A DNA stretch of 64,000 bases from Histoplasma ohiense (taxonomy: Eukaryota; Ascomycota; Eurotiomycetes; Onygenales; Ajellomycetaceae). Where the stretch lies: assembly GCA_017607445.1 (NCBI GenBank), contig JAEVHH010000001.1, positions 2,976,001 to 3,040,000 of the forward strand. Direction: 5' to 3'. This document shows positions 1-11,264 of the stretch, piece after piece. Position numbers and translations under genes: made by a program. The stretch's first letter is position 1; every line of letters starts with the position of its first letter. Under the pieces are notes generated by a model. It did not search any database. It was given only the letters and a program-made list of their open reading frames with translations, and had not been told where the DNA came from.

Positions 1-677
1 CTTTTCTCACACCAAAACATCACGAGGAAAATCACCACTAGAAACATCCATCCATTTTACTACTTTAGAACCAATACGACTTGCGCGGACCGGGTTTGAG
101 CCGAAGCCTTTGGTGACAGGAAAGATGATATTCCCAATGCATCTCGCGAGGGTTCCCGACGAACCACCGGCCTCCCCCCCCCCAATAATTCCTCGGCATT
201 CACTTTTGCACGTTGGGTTTTCATAAACAGGCAGCGGGATTTATTCGTTCGCGGAGCTCGAGTGGTCTGAAATCCCGTGAACGCAACAATCTGCTTAACA
301 TGTACATACATATATAGATACGTTTGGGAATAGGCGCTATGGGTTTATTCTCCTTATCAATTTCCTTAACTGATTTATCTACTTTTATTCATTTCCACCA
401 AAGCAAAAGCGGTTCGGAAGTTTCAGTCTGTGGCTGGTCTCAATTTTCCTGCCAAACCGATTTTTTTCCTCTAGAAGTTTAACACCTTTACAAAGTGCAG
501 GGGCATCAAAAACTGAATTGCGTATCCTAAATCCTAACCAAGCTCTGAAAATGGCATATAATACCAACAATCATAAAAGCTATCAGCTTCATTTTGTTCT
601 ATGCCAAAGGCTTAGCTCTTGATTAATAGAATTCTACATAGGTTCGGCTCCTAAATTACTCAGAATGCACAGGCCAT
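1..677. other. Intergenic; no supported gene
   Basis: No open frame here has recognisable protein similarity. A C-rich run lies near 173-182. The 3' end of the minus-strand SQT1 gene begins at 678, so its 3' UTR and terminator region probably occupy the right part of this stretch. A gene may lie further left, outside the window. Confidence 0.5.
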
Positions 678-2246
678 CTACTCCTCAAAAACCATCACGA
701 CCCCATCATCCCCAGCTGTGACAATCCTCTTTCCGCCCTCACCTCCTTGTACAAATCCCAAGATCCCACCGGATTGCTCTCCCGCCTCATTCTCAGCCAT
801 ACCCAAATGGCCACGCCATTCTTTCACAAGGCCATACCCAGCAGCAGCAGTACCCCCACGGGTATCCCAACGGCGGACAACTCCATCCATGCCGACTGAT
901 GTAAGGAGCCACGATCTGCTATTGTTTGCAGCAGCGGATGCCGTTTGTTCACCGGCTGCTGTCTGGTCATGGACGAACTCAACTTTTACAACAGCTGTGT
1001 CCTCATGCGCCGATCGTATATGGCGTCGTACAGCATAGCGGTGGGCTGTGTCGAAAAGGACAACGGATCCATCGACTGAGCCGGCTGCAAGTAGCGACAG
1101 CGGCGGGGAGGAAAATGATAATGATTCAATGCCATCAGTTTGAGCTTGAAGAGATGCAAGGAGGGTGCCAGCGCCGCCACCAGCGACGGGCGCAACAGAA
1201 GCACCAGCAGCTTTCGATTTCGATTTCGACTTGGCCGTGCCAGCCGTAATTGATGAGGATATCCGCGGAAGTCCAACAATTTTAATATGTCCCTCCGCGC
1301 CACCGACTGCAGCAAAAGTGCCCGTAGGTGCGATGGCGATGGAATATAAACCGCCTTCGACGGCAAATCGTTGATCTTGGGCCGTAAGACTCACAACTAC
1401 CTGTGTTCCAGCGGATGAGGCTACTCCTGCCCCAGCAGCGGCGCCAAATACATCGTAGACGTAGAAGCATGCGTCTTCCCCTACCGTCGCCAGGAGACTT
1501 CCGTCAGGCGTCCACGCACCAGCGGTGCAGGATTCTGTATGTTGGAAATAACAAGCAACCATAGACATTGGCTCCGCCTCATCTTGTGCGTCGATCCGGT
1601 ATACCCAAACGCTCCCATTACTGGCGCCAAGTGCGACAAGATTTTTCTTCTCCTCATTCCCACCAGCCCGATTCACTGGGCACGTAGCCACCCAGTTTAT
1701 CTCATCAACCTCTTGCACCTCGGCCAAAAATATCCAGGATAGCCCGGCCTTCCCGGGGCTTGTGTCGCACCATGCGCGGAGTTTCCCGTCCAATCCCGCA
1801 GTAACCACATACTCCCCGCGCGGCTCCGTGAAAGCCACTGCGTTCACTGAATCCGTATGCCCCTGCAACTTTGCGATGACGGGTAATGACTCGCGCTCTC
1901 CCTTATGTTGCGGATTCGACTCGTAGCTACTCGGAAGCAGTGGTCTCTCCACGTTGGAGTTGAATATGTAGGCAGTATCGTCGCCGGAGCCTGTGATTAT
2001 GATATTGGGATGGATGGGGTGTTGAGCTATGCAAAATATGGAGTCATTATGCTGATCGAAATGAGCGATAGAGTCGTTTTGGAATGACATCTCTTCTCCA
2101 TCGTCACCGTCGTCCGAGAGGTCGTCCATCGGTTGATCCTCATCGGCGGGAATCTCTTCTGCAGCGTCTGCGGCATCAAGGAAGAGGTCTTCCTCATTTC
2201 CGTTGTCGAGAGTCTCTTTAGGGTGAGGAAATTGGGTAGGGGGCAT
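678..2246 (-). CDS. SQT1: WD40-repeat ribosome assembly protein Sqt1 (AAMP family)
   Basis: Single-exon gene of 522 codons ending in TAG. The product starts MPPTQFPHPKE and has an acidic N-terminal tail (about residues 15-55, rich in D and E) before the WD40 propeller. The propeller opens near residue 62 with the family hallmark HNDSIFCIAQHP, followed by TGSGDDTAYIF. Later blades carry GHTDSVNAVAF, TAGLDGKLRAW, VGEDACFYVYD, GSVDGSVVLFD and TSVGMDGVVRRWD, and the last blade ends TAGDDGVVMVFEE. Known role of the family: Sqt1 binds the N-terminus of nascent ribosomal protein uL16 (Rpl10) and protects it before loading on the 60S subunit; AAMP is the animal homologue. The length fits the fungal family, and the acidic tail is a usual part of it. 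There is low-complexity A/G/S-rich sequence in the middle blades (residues about 270-290 and 335-360). Start chosen because the acidic leader and HNDSIF block follow directly and no better ATG lies upstream. Confidence 0.93.
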   Translation of the reverse strand: MPPTQFPHPKETLDNGNEEDLFLDAADAAEEIPADEDQPMDDLSDDGDDGEEMSFQNDSIAHFDQHNDSIFCIAQHPIHPNIIITGSGDDTAYIFNSNVERPLLPSSYESNPQHKGERESLPVIAKLQGHTDSVNAVAFTEPRGEYVVTAGLDGKLRAWCDTSPGKAGLSWIFLAEVQEVDEINWVATCPVNRAGGNEEKKNLVALGASNGSVWVYRIDAQDEAEPMSMVACYFQHTESCTAGAWTPDGSLLATVGEDACFYVYDVFGAAAGAGVASSAGTQVVVSLTAQDQRFAVEGGLYSIAIAPTGTFAAVGGAEGHIKIVGLPRISSSITAGTAKSKSKSKAAGASVAPVAGGGAGTLLASLQAQTDGIESLSFSSPPLSLLAAGSVDGSVVLFDTAHRYAVRRHIRSAHEDTAVVKVEFVHDQTAAGEQTASAAANNSRSWLLTSVGMDGVVRRWDTRGGTAAAGYGLVKEWRGHLGMAENEAGEQSGGILGFVQGGEGGKRIVTAGDDGVVMVFEE

Positions 2247-2676
2247 TTTGAATTGGTAAAAGAAAGAAATTGGGAGGGGGTGTAATCGAGGAAGAGGGGC
2301 AGAGGGGTTGAGCAGGTTGAAGAGATTTGATTTTATATCGCGCGCTTTTGCTGATTGCGGCGATATTAGGTAGCCATATCCGATCTCGGCGTATGTAGAG
2401 AAGAGAACCCTTTTTATTGTAATCGTTTATGAAAAGAAGCCAGGAGAAAGTCATCGATAATTCCATCAATACTACTAATCAATGGGCACTTTGAAGCAAG
2501 AAAAAAAAATGTGGTTATGATTGGCTTAGAAATCCAAACCAACGTCACTCGAAAGATTGATTAGGGCACGGTGGAGCATGTGATGGAGCTGGAGGACGAC
2601 ATCTTGAATCAACACTTGTAATTGTAGCGCTTGAGACATTCATTTGCACTTGCATTATTGCCCGCTCATCACCATT
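2247..2676. other. 5' flank of SQT1
   Basis: Upstream region of the minus-strand SQT1 gene. It contains no convincing open frame. The region presumably holds the SQT1 promoter, but I see no motif I would name. It ends at the target duplication of the SINE. Confidence 0.4.
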
Positions 2677-3228
2677 TCATATAGTTAGCTGTTGTTGTTG
2701 TTGTTGTTCTTCATATTTTTTCTAAGGCCATATGCAGTCTGAGACTATGACAGCCTTCACCTCACTAGCCTACCCTTATGTTCGGCTACTCTCTAGTTAC
2801 ATTTCTCTATCCATAACTGAGTCATCCTTGATGGAGAGACTTCACTATACCATTCTGGATCTAGCCCTCAAGGGGGGCCTTGCCCCACAATTGCTCACGC
2901 AATACTAAGCAGTCCCTTGTCACTCAGACTAGACATGTAAGAATCACAACACCTTAGGATCCCACACTATACTGAATCCATCTAGACTATATACATAGTG
3001 TTGAACATTGCTCCACCCTGCAGTGGCAGTTACCAATAGAAATGAGATAAGAAAGGGTACCCCTAATATCCACCAAGATGTGATAATATCCTTTTGGAGA
3101 AGGTGGGATTCGAACCCACTACCTTCTTGTCTCAGCAGTGGTGGCCCCAACACCAAGTGCCTACTTGAGAAAGTATTCCATGAACAGCGCTTACCACTAC
3201 GCCATCCACCCCCCCTCATATAGTTAGC
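2677..3228 (-). mobile_element. tRNA-derived SINE, full length, with 13-bp target duplication
   Basis: The minus strand reads as a SINE. The head (3215 downwards) has an A-box-like TGGCGTAGTGG (plus coordinates 3194-3204) and a perfect B-box core GGGTTCGAATCCC (3105-3117). The two boxes are separated by an enlarged variable segment, so this is not an ordinary tRNA gene. A tRNA-unrelated body follows, and the element ends in a simple-repeat tail of (AAC)n, visible as (GTT)n on the plus strand from 2691. The 13-bp sequence tcatatagttagc flanks it perfectly at 2677-2689 and 3216-3228. Element proper is 2690-3215, 526 bp. SINEs are transcribed by RNA polymerase III and mobilised by LINE reverse transcriptase; the LINE at 49,143 or a relative is a possible partner, but their tails differ (AAC versus AAT repeats). 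Confidence 0.88.
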
Positions 3229-4144
3229 GAATTACGAAGCGAGTACCATAGAGTCTAATCCCACACATATGTCCAGTGTCAGACATCATCGTTGTTTAGC
3301 GCTCACCCCGTTTGTTTAAATTCAAGTTCTTCTTGGGTTCAACGGGTCTTCTGTGAATGACCCAGTCCTATACGCGATAGTTATTCGTTGCGGAGTTCAT
3401 ATTAACCTACACACAAAAACTGATTCCCCCTTCTTGCGGAGATATGGTAATTTCACTTCTGTAACGTATTTCACCACGAACTTGTGATGTGATATAAAAA
3501 CTCTATTTAATAGCTTGCTTAGCTTCACCATATATAGGTTACTGGTCACAGACACCAATGTCAAAGGTGTTGTACACAGGCTCTGTACAACTGGAGTACG
3601 GAAGAAAGACAAGAAAAGAAAGAAAAGAAAAAAGATTGTACATATCAGAGAGAGCTATTCAAAAACTATAGAAGCAATAGATGTTGAATCAGCTGTGAGC
3701 AGCTGCTGCCCAGGGGGCCATCCAACCATTGAGCACTTTTTTAATCGGCATTCTTCAAACTCACTATATCACATGACTTAGAGCGCGATCTTTCCAAGTC
3801 CGGATAAGATTTCCTAATTTGGGTTAGCAATGTTAAGCAGGAATGCCATCATATGCATCCATGCATGGTGGCGGGAAGTGTTGTGACAGCTACTCTGTGT
3901 AGCATTATCATGTGCAGTGTGTATATACGGAGTAAAGATTGTTCGTTCTAATCCCTCCAATGATTCACGGTGTCATGCCAGCAAAGAAATAGCCAATGCA
4001 GGGAGACCACCTGACCGTTTACTTTCCACTAAATATCGTTCCCGGCCCATAAGCGCCCAACAAAGTCGCTAGGTTCATGGAGAAAAATGTCAGGTACATG
4101 TACCAAAAAGAGAAAACTTCAGCCAGAGCCAAGAAGGAAATAGT
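3229..4144. other. Intergenic; no supported gene
   Basis: Gene-free spacer between the SINE and the 3' end of the ligase gene. Short open frames (for example an 88-codon plus-strand frame at 3515-3781) have no family signal and a lysine/arginine-rich low-complexity segment. A lone TACGGAGTA motif near 3928 resembles the inverted-repeat ends of the MITE at 7091 but has no partner nearby. Confidence 0.4.
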
Positions 4145-6277
4145 TTACAATTTCAATCCAGCTTTCCTTCTCGCCTCCTTCTCCCTGTCCCTCAATACCC
4201 GCCTCATGATCTTCCCACTAGGGCTTTTAGGTATGGCCTCAATAAATTCCACACCTCCCTTCAACCACTTGTAACGCGCTTTGTGATCCTCCACATACTT
4301 CTGAATTGACTTTATGATAGCCGCGTCGTCGTTACCGGCGGAGGGAGATTTTACGACGAATGCCTTTGGCAGCTCTCCCGCGACGCGGTCCGGGACGGAT
4401 ATCACACAGCAATCGGCAACAGCGGGGTGTGAGAGGAGATGCGATTCCATCTCAGCTGGGGCGACTTGATAGCCCTGTCGTGAAGATTAGAAAATTTCAA
4501 TTGAGGGATGGAATATGGCATGCATTAACGCACCTTCACTTTAATAAGTTCCTTTACCCGGTCGACGATAAACACGTGCTCATTACCAAGGGGTGAGACG
4601 CGGAAAAGGGCTACATCGCCCGTATATATCCAGCCGTCTCGGAATGTTTCTTTGGTCGCCTGCTCATTGTTCAGGTATCCAAGCGTGACAGATGGAGAAC
4701 GGACGACGAGTTCGCCGGGCTGGTCGTAGCCGGTTACCTCCTCACCGTCGGGAGACACGAGGCGTACTTCTACGTCCGGAAGTAAGGGTCCACAAGAACC
4801 AGGGAAAATGTCATCGCTGTTGCTGATGGCTACGCCCGCAGTAATTTCAGTAAGCCCTGGACCTAGATCAGTATTTGATCCACCACTGGTTTATGAATGC
4901 TAAATTAAAATTGTTAAAGAGGATTGCACGAATGATGACCTACCATAGCCCTGTCGAACCACCCAGGAAGGCCTCCATTGTTTAACATCTGCTATGGTTT
5001 CAGCACCGAGTGGCGCAGCTCCGGTGCAAATGGAAGAAACACAATTGAGGTCACGCTTGTCACATTGCACTTTATTTTGCAACATGAGGATAATGATCGG
5101 AGGAACCTGGAGAGCTAAGCTTAGCAATTTGGGTGGAGGAATAGTTCGCTACTAACACAGAAGCACCTTTAAGGGAGAGGAAAATAAATCGTACCACGTA
5201 AAGGGTCAAGATTCGATACTTTTCTATAGCATCGAGGTATTGCGTAAATTCAAATTTGGGGAGGACGACCACTTTGTCGCCACGATAAGGCCCAGCATGG
5301 CAAATCACCGCCAACGAATACACATGACTTTGGGGCAGTAGGCCTAGAACCACATCTTTGTAGTCCGATCGGGACCCAAGGGCTTTCAAGTTGTTGCGAA
5401 CCCTCGCCTCAAACTCCTTCATTTGCAATACATGGGCCATCACATTTCTATGAGTGACCATCACCCCTTTCGGCTGCCCAGAGGTTCCGGAGGAGTAGCA
5501 AAGGAACGCGGCTTGTTTTGCGGCTTGTCCTGGCTGCCAATTAAGCTTCTCTAGCTGCGGTAACGAGGAGCCTTCCATAATGAGCTGCTCCACCGTTTTA
5601 AAACCATCTGGTGCTTTCCCACCACCTGGAAGTTGAGGTGGTAGATCAAAAAGATAAATGCGGCTTCTTGGTATGTTAGCATTGGCTGCAGCTTCTAGGG
5701 CAATTTGAAGATTTACGGCGCATGCGAAAATGGATTTCGATCCGCTATCCTTCAGTTGATGCGTGAGTTCAGGAGCCGTATAACTCGCGCTCGCAGCAGA
5801 GACAACACCAGAACAACGATGGATGGCCCAACAAAGAGTCAAGTAGTCGATCTACATAGATATGGTGACTATCAGCTTCAATCCATGACGTTTTAATTTT
5901 TTTTTTCTCAAACAATATATGCAATACTAATGATTGGAATAGCTGGCTAGTGGTAGATGGTGTACTATTTCTAGGAAGGGATAGGCCCAATGCCTACAAA
6001 CCGTGTTCACGCTGTAGATACAGGCTACGCGGCTGAATTCTGATCCCTCATTTGGATGCCAGCCTAGTTCCTTGCACAAAGACCGCGCGAGGACATCAAC
6101 GCGTTTTGTAACTTCCACGGTGGAGTAAGACTTTCCGCTAAGAGCGCAAACGAAGGGGTCATACGAGTCTTCCAACGGATGGCGGCCATATTTTTCATTG
6201 AGCATGAACTCAGAAAGTGGGATATTATCTGGCGGATTCGGGAGGGGTGATACCCATTTTGGAGGTGTGAAGACCAT
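4145..6277 (-). CDS. 4-coumarate-CoA-ligase-like acyl-CoA synthetase, five exons
   Basis: Predicted join on the minus strand: 6277-6002, 5851-5195, 5106-4944, 4856-4534, 4474-4145; 1,749 nt, 582 residues, all introns GT-AG and in frame. The product is an ANL-superfamily adenylating enzyme, which activates a carboxylic acid with ATP and transfers it to CoA. Visible motifs: the P-loop CYSSGTSGQPKGV (about 214-226), QGYGLTE across the exon 3/4 junction (about 362-368), GWIYTGD (about 440-446), the hinge VDRVKELIKVKG (about 462-474), and PKSPSGKIMRRVLRD with the catalytic lysine in SGK (about 555-570). Length matches fungal 4CL-like proteins. The C-terminus GLKL is not a canonical SKL-type peroxisomal signal, so peroxisomal location is uncertain. 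Substrate cannot be told from sequence: phenylpropanoid-like, fatty or other acids are possible. Start chosen at the ATG giving MVFTPPKW, the usual beginning of the fungal family. Confidence 0.9.
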
Positions 6278-6659
6278 CACAAGAAAACTAGAGCTGAAGG
6301 CGAAGCAAAAGAGGAGAACACCAAACAGGAGATGGAAGTTAGGAGTGACTGACAATAGAATGAAAGAAGTGAAGGGGCGAGCAATGATATATAACGAGAA
6401 ACACAGGCGGTGGAGAGAGAGAGGCCCATTTCCAAACACCGGGCAACTAGATTGCAATCCAAGGTCGTGAAGTCGCCGAACGAATCGCGTTCTTCCTCAC
6501 ATTCTCGCATCAAAAACATATCCATGGTTGAAATTTCAGCTCTGAAGGCTTTAGCAATGAAAATTGTCCGCGAAGCATTGTTTTATCCAGCATCACATAA
6601 TATCCCTCGAGCACGTCGAACTATTCATTCAAGGTTCATCCTCAAGTCACCGATGGTGG
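6278..6659. other. 5' flank of the ligase gene
   Basis: Upstream region of the minus-strand ligase. Open frames crossing it are shadows or extensions of exon 1. No promoter motif is clear. Confidence 0.4.
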
Positions 6660-6742
6660 ACAAGGTGCCCCCAACACCAAGTGCCTACTTGAGAAAGCAT
6701 TCCATGAACAGCACTTACCACTGCGCCATCCATTCCCCCCAC
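6660..6742 (-). mobile_element. Truncated copy of the 2.7-kb SINE (head only)
   Basis: On the minus strand this repeats the head of the SINE at 2690-3215: TGGATGGCGCAGTGGTAAG, then the segment reading TTCATGGAATGC and AAGTAGGCACTTGGTGTT, with only a few substitutions. Similarity stops just after the GTTGGGG block, before the B box and body. It is therefore a fragment without its downstream promoter box. It lies in the same orientation as the full copy, about 3.5 kb away. Confidence 0.8.
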
Positions 6743-7090
6743 CCCGTAAGTTGCCGGCCTCGTCAAAAAATATGGGGAAACAGCCGGGCACTGCGTTGAA
6801 CATCATTAGAATCAGCTTGCTTTTCAAAACACATTCAGCTTCAAAGGCTGGGGTGGTGTGAAAGGTTTTAGTTCCACACTGAGAATTGAAGCTGTCAGCT
6901 TGCTAAAAGCTTCGGAGTTAATGCCTATGATGTCAAACTAATGCAAGTCAACTGTTTGCTAGCCTAAGTCTCGAGGTGTGTCGGGCTGCTTGAAATCAAG
7001 GTGCTTACTTGCAGATTGTGGGATCAAACCTTCTTACCACATGCCTTTCGTATACGATCGTATACGATATGTAACCCGTTCTAAGAAGAC
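6743..7090. other. Intergenic; nothing recognised
   Basis: No supported coding or repeat feature. Two adjacent copies of cgtatacgat-like sequence (about 7048-7066) form a small repeat beside the MITE end. Confidence 0.35.
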
Positions 7091-7482
7091 TAACTACGGA
7101 GTAGCGCGATCGGAGTTATCACTTAGCGCCCACTTCCACATACAAAATCAAGAATGACGAACTATTGATAGCTCAACATCGATCATATTAAAATGTTATA
7201 GTATTTGTAACTTATTGATGTAGAGATATATATTTGAAAACAAAAGATTTTTAATTTAAAATGATCTGGATATTGCTGAGCTATAAATATGTATTATAGA
7301 AGCTTTTTATTATAAATTACAGCATACAACTTTTTTTTAACAAATATCTATTTCAATTCAAAATAGATGTATTTAGTAGGAGATTTTAAACTATCATTTA
7401 TAAATTTATCATACTATATTGTGATTGAGATATCAATAGCTATGGAAAAAGGCGGATTGCGTTACTAGCTACTCCGTAGTTA
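7091..7482. mobile_element. AT-rich MITE with 14-bp terminal inverted repeats
   Basis: The left end taactacggagtag (7091-7104) is the exact reverse complement of the right end ctactccgtagtta (7469-7482). The interior from about 7190 to 7450 is strikingly AT-rich, unlike its flanks, and has no open frame of note. If the outer TA at each end is the target duplication, this fits a Tc1/mariner-type MITE with inverted repeats starting ACTACGGAGTAG. The family is inferred from the TA duplication and end sequence only. An alternative is that the whole 14-bp arms are an incidental palindrome, but their position exactly bounding the AT-rich block argues against that. Confidence 0.65.
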
Positions 7483-9057
7483 CGGGAGAGTTGGACTCGA
7501 TCGGCGCACAAACACCATTCCATTCATATACGAGGACTGGCTCCTGTCAGCCGCACCTGGCAGACACCTCAACTTATAAAAAGTCGGCATCTATTTTGAT
7601 AGGTGGGATTTCCTATGCAGAAGTTATTCGTTTGTAATCACTTGATATTCTATTTCTTTTGAGTAAGAAGTTGAAATAGAGATACTAGGAGATAATCAGA
7701 GCTCTACGGCGTAGTTATAATTTTCACTATTCTATCATATACAGTACATACTAATATAGCGATATCAACTAGGTAATTCCATAACTAACTGCCCAGTGAC
7801 AATGAGATTGGAACATAGCAACCACAACACTTCCAAGTTGTCTCGTAGTCGATGAGGATAGTATCAACTGTGTGAACATAATCTTGAAAATATTGTGTTA
7901 GCATATACTTACACCAATCTAGATAAGAAAAATACTATATAATTACAACTGCAATACTCATTAATGATTCTCTTCTCATTTTCAACCCCAAACCTGGCAC
8001 CTGCTTTGTACAGTACGAATGCAGCAGTTGGCTGGTTTGGGAGGTTTATACTTTCGCGTTATCGGTACGGTCCATAAACTTTATCGGAGGGTGTATGACG
8101 ATATTTTCATCCGCAAAGCTCTATAAGATTATTGCTATCAGAAAATTCCGTCCACATTGTTTTTCGTCATCGCCCATCAAGAAGTTTCCCGCCAGCGGTT
8201 CATGGCTGATCTCATGTTACTGATCCCGCGTACGTCTTTACTTTGATATTTCTTACACGTAGCTAGCTATCATAATTTAGTCCCGCTCCATGGAGCTCCT
8301 TTTGTCAAGCCTGTCTTTTGGACAACTGATGGCTGATCTCCGGGACGACTGGCTTATCTTTCTACTCGTCCTTTTTTTACTGATCTTTAGGTCAATCGGC
8401 ATCTTTTGAATCCATTCTCCAAGCTGTTATCTGCATTATCCTTTCCAGGAATCGTCTTATTTACATTCGGGGTTGGTAGCTTATTCTCCATTGAGTGGAG
8501 AAAACTGCGAGCAAACCTGTTCTTATAAGCTACTTTCTTATTCTTTGGAGGAGCTCTGGCTATTCGTGTTCCAGCGCGGCATAAGCAGAGTCTAAGAAAC
8601 CAGCAAGACAGTTCTTCTCAAGTATCAGTCATACTCTCTCCCGTTTAAAAAATATCCCCGGTTCAACGATTTAGATATTGTATTGTCCTTTAATCATTTG
8701 CTAACAATAATTTTAGATATCTATTTGCGATATGTTGCCAGATATTCCTGCCGCTCTAGAAATCCGCTACCCCTAATATCCTACCCTATTACCCTAAGTG
8801 ACAGTGGACTTTCTACAACAAATCGTCAACGCGGTTTTCACGTCGCCATAACTTGGACATCGTCTTACAGGCCTGGAAAATCGATCTCTATCCCCTCCAT
8901 CCAGAAATACTCTTATTCCAAGCTATAGTTCATCTTTCTTTCCTTCCTTCTATCACAATCGTCAAAGTTGACAGATACCACAATCCACTTCCATTTTCGT
9001 TATTTTCTCCATAGTCACCACAACCTTGGGACCTGCCATCTCCTTTATAACCATCAC
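7483..9057. other. Long intergenic stretch; no supported gene
   Basis: No open frame in this stretch carries a recognisable domain. An 81-codon plus-strand frame at 8683-8928 lacks an ATG start and family signal. The region from about 8600 is C/T-rich on the plus strand, as in fungal 5' leaders, and could be the leader of the small candidate gene that follows. Confidence 0.35.
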
Positions 9058-9361
9058 ATGTTTAAACCGTTTGATATGGCGACCCTAGCGACTTTCACCA
9101 TACGTGGGTGGTCTACGGAGGGGGCTACCTAAAAATTATATGAGAATTAGGTTTCCATTTTAGGCATCAGCAATCAAACCTCACGAAGAGCTCAGGGAAT
9201 TTGCGAGATTCTCTGAACCTACCGTAGATAAATTGCTTTTTGATCTCGTCGGGGTGCTGAGCACAACAGCTACTAGGAGGGGAAAGAGTACAAAGAGATT
9301 CTTCATTTTTTGCAGAGCAGTGAGTGGGATCATAGAGAGGAAACGACCAGCTTTTGAATGA
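9058..9361 (+). CDS. Possible small spliced gene, unknown product (weak)
   Basis: A 66-codon open segment, 9164-9361, directly follows an intron-like acceptor (tttccattttag) and ends in TGA. It reads with a protein-like composition: HEELREFARFSEPTV, then a basic stretch RRGKSTKRF and a basic C-terminus. It has no internal methionine that would serve as a start, so it would need an upstream exon. The nearest ATG (9058, MFKPFDMATLATFT) is open to 9133, but no GT donor in it joins the second segment in frame, so the exact model is unresolved. The product is not recognised. It may equally be a chance open frame. Confidence 0.25.
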
Positions 9362-11264
9362 ACGGCGAATGTTCCTTTGATTCCAAGTCAATGGGTCTGA
9401 TTCGACTTTCACTTGCTCTGTTGTGGTTCCCGGAAGTATTTGCAAAGGTGGAACTGACTCTTTATATGCCTTTTTCAGTTGTTGTGCCTTAATCCCTACT
9501 GCACTTGGACTTAAAGCTTTAAACTTCCCTTATTTGCTCTTTGCTTTGCAAGTGAGAGCGACGTAGTGTACGGGTGCATTCGCAAATGAGACTACTACAT
9601 ATTCATGTTTAGTACGCTGCAATGCTTTACAATCTGGGCCAGAGGCGGTAACACGACAGACTTTCCTGAGATTATGTATATTATGTTTCAAAGTCTCTGG
9701 TTTTTTCTCGTATTTCCAATATATATAATTGGGGCTGGTTACGTTTGTTGATTTATATATGGAACCCCTGCACTTTTTAAGGTTTACAATGCAATGGGTC
9801 CCAAATCCTCTACTCAAACATCAATGACGATTATTTATTAAGTGAGGCTCGGTTTCTTAGAGCACGAGGATCCAACCAAGGAGTGAGATGCAGAGATGCA
9901 CAAGTTATACCACATGCTTCAGGTCTAGATCCTGGGTTATGTAAAAACGGTAACCACGGGTTGTCAAGCATAGTCTAGCGGTGAGTATCTGTATGCGTGG
10001 ATCGGTGCTATCTTGATACCGCAATGGAATTCATCGCCAGGGGAATGCGATGCACATCGAGCCAGCGAGTATGACCGATGACTCAACGGCGAGATATGCA
10101 AAAATTATCTTAAAAATATCGTCCTTCCGCCCACGCTGAGGAATGTTGAAACGCCCCACGATATATCTAATGTAGCATGCATGGGGACAAAGGAATATAT
10201 ATTCTACATTACCACCTCATGATATTGCCTCACCTTCAACTTCGTAAGCGGGTGACATGTCTAGACAACGGAGATGCTGCCATCATCTCGCCGTTTGTGT
10301 CTTATATTTCTAGAAGTTCAGATATATGAAACTCTCGCCAATTATCTGTACGATATGGGATACCTACCATAGCAATTATGGACATTGAGCCAGTTACGCC
10401 AGGACAAAGGGGCGCTTCATGAAGTTACATAACTATCCCCTGTAAGCTGGAGGGTCGCGCTTCAGCAGACCGCTGATGTTTTGGTATGAAATATGTTGCG
10501 AATGGAAAGGAAAAAGCGCTCTCCATAGAAATGCAAGTGTTCTTAACAAGGGGGTTGAGTTTACTTTTCCAAGTGAACAAGAACAATGGACAAAAACCGG
10601 ATCGATGTAAAAACAGAAGATGTCATTCGTAAGTGAAAGTGGAATGCATAATTAGAGGTATCAGGATACTTTAACGTATCAAATCAAGCACTATATGGTG
10701 CTTACACCACATCAGAGTGAAAGTTACAAAAATAATAAAATAAACTTGATCCTCAGAACTAGTCGCTCAGTGGAAATGTGGGAGAAAGCCTATGAGAACA
10801 AAATTTAGCGTAAGAAGTGAAGAAATAATGGTGAGAAGAAAAAAAAAAGAAATCTGAAAATTGAAGTCATGAAGGAGAAGAGAAATGTACAATGAGATTT
10901 GGAAGGAAGAGAAAGGAATTAGAGGAATAAAAGAGGAGGAAAGGAGAACGAAAAGTGATGGTGGAATAGCCGATAAAAACGGAAGAAAAGTAGGTAATCA
11001 CTTTGAAATGGGGAATACGAAACAGAAGATAAAACTGAAAGGGGTTGTGTAAAAGCAGTGGATATAAAATTGGTATATAAAACAATCCATCATAACATCC
11101 AAAACGAAGAAGCCAATGGATTAAATATCCAGAGAGAACAAATGTGAGTATAAAGTCAAAAAAGGTAAATGGGAAACTGCCAAACAAAAGAAAAAGAAGG
11201 AAAAAAAAGTCAGCAAAAATAGCCAGAAAACACGAAACAAAACCCAAAATCGCGGAAGTAAGAA
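9362..11264. other. Intergenic, including the probable 3' UTR of ROM2
   Basis: No recognisable gene. A 95-codon minus-strand frame at 9530-9817 and a 133-codon hydrophobic minus-strand frame at 10867-11268 lack any family signal; the latter lies in the A/T-skewed sequence just downstream of the ROM2 stop and is probably its 3' UTR. Confidence 0.4.

Noticed and set aside
3515..3781. 88-codon plus-strand frame with a K/R-rich stretch
   Set aside because: Low-complexity aagaaaagaaag sequence produces it; no start context or family signal.
9955..10030. tRNA-like A box (atagtctagcggtgag) in the spacer left of ROM2
   Set aside because: No B box at tRNA distance, and no acceptor-stem pairing or repeat tail; probably chance or a relic too short to call.
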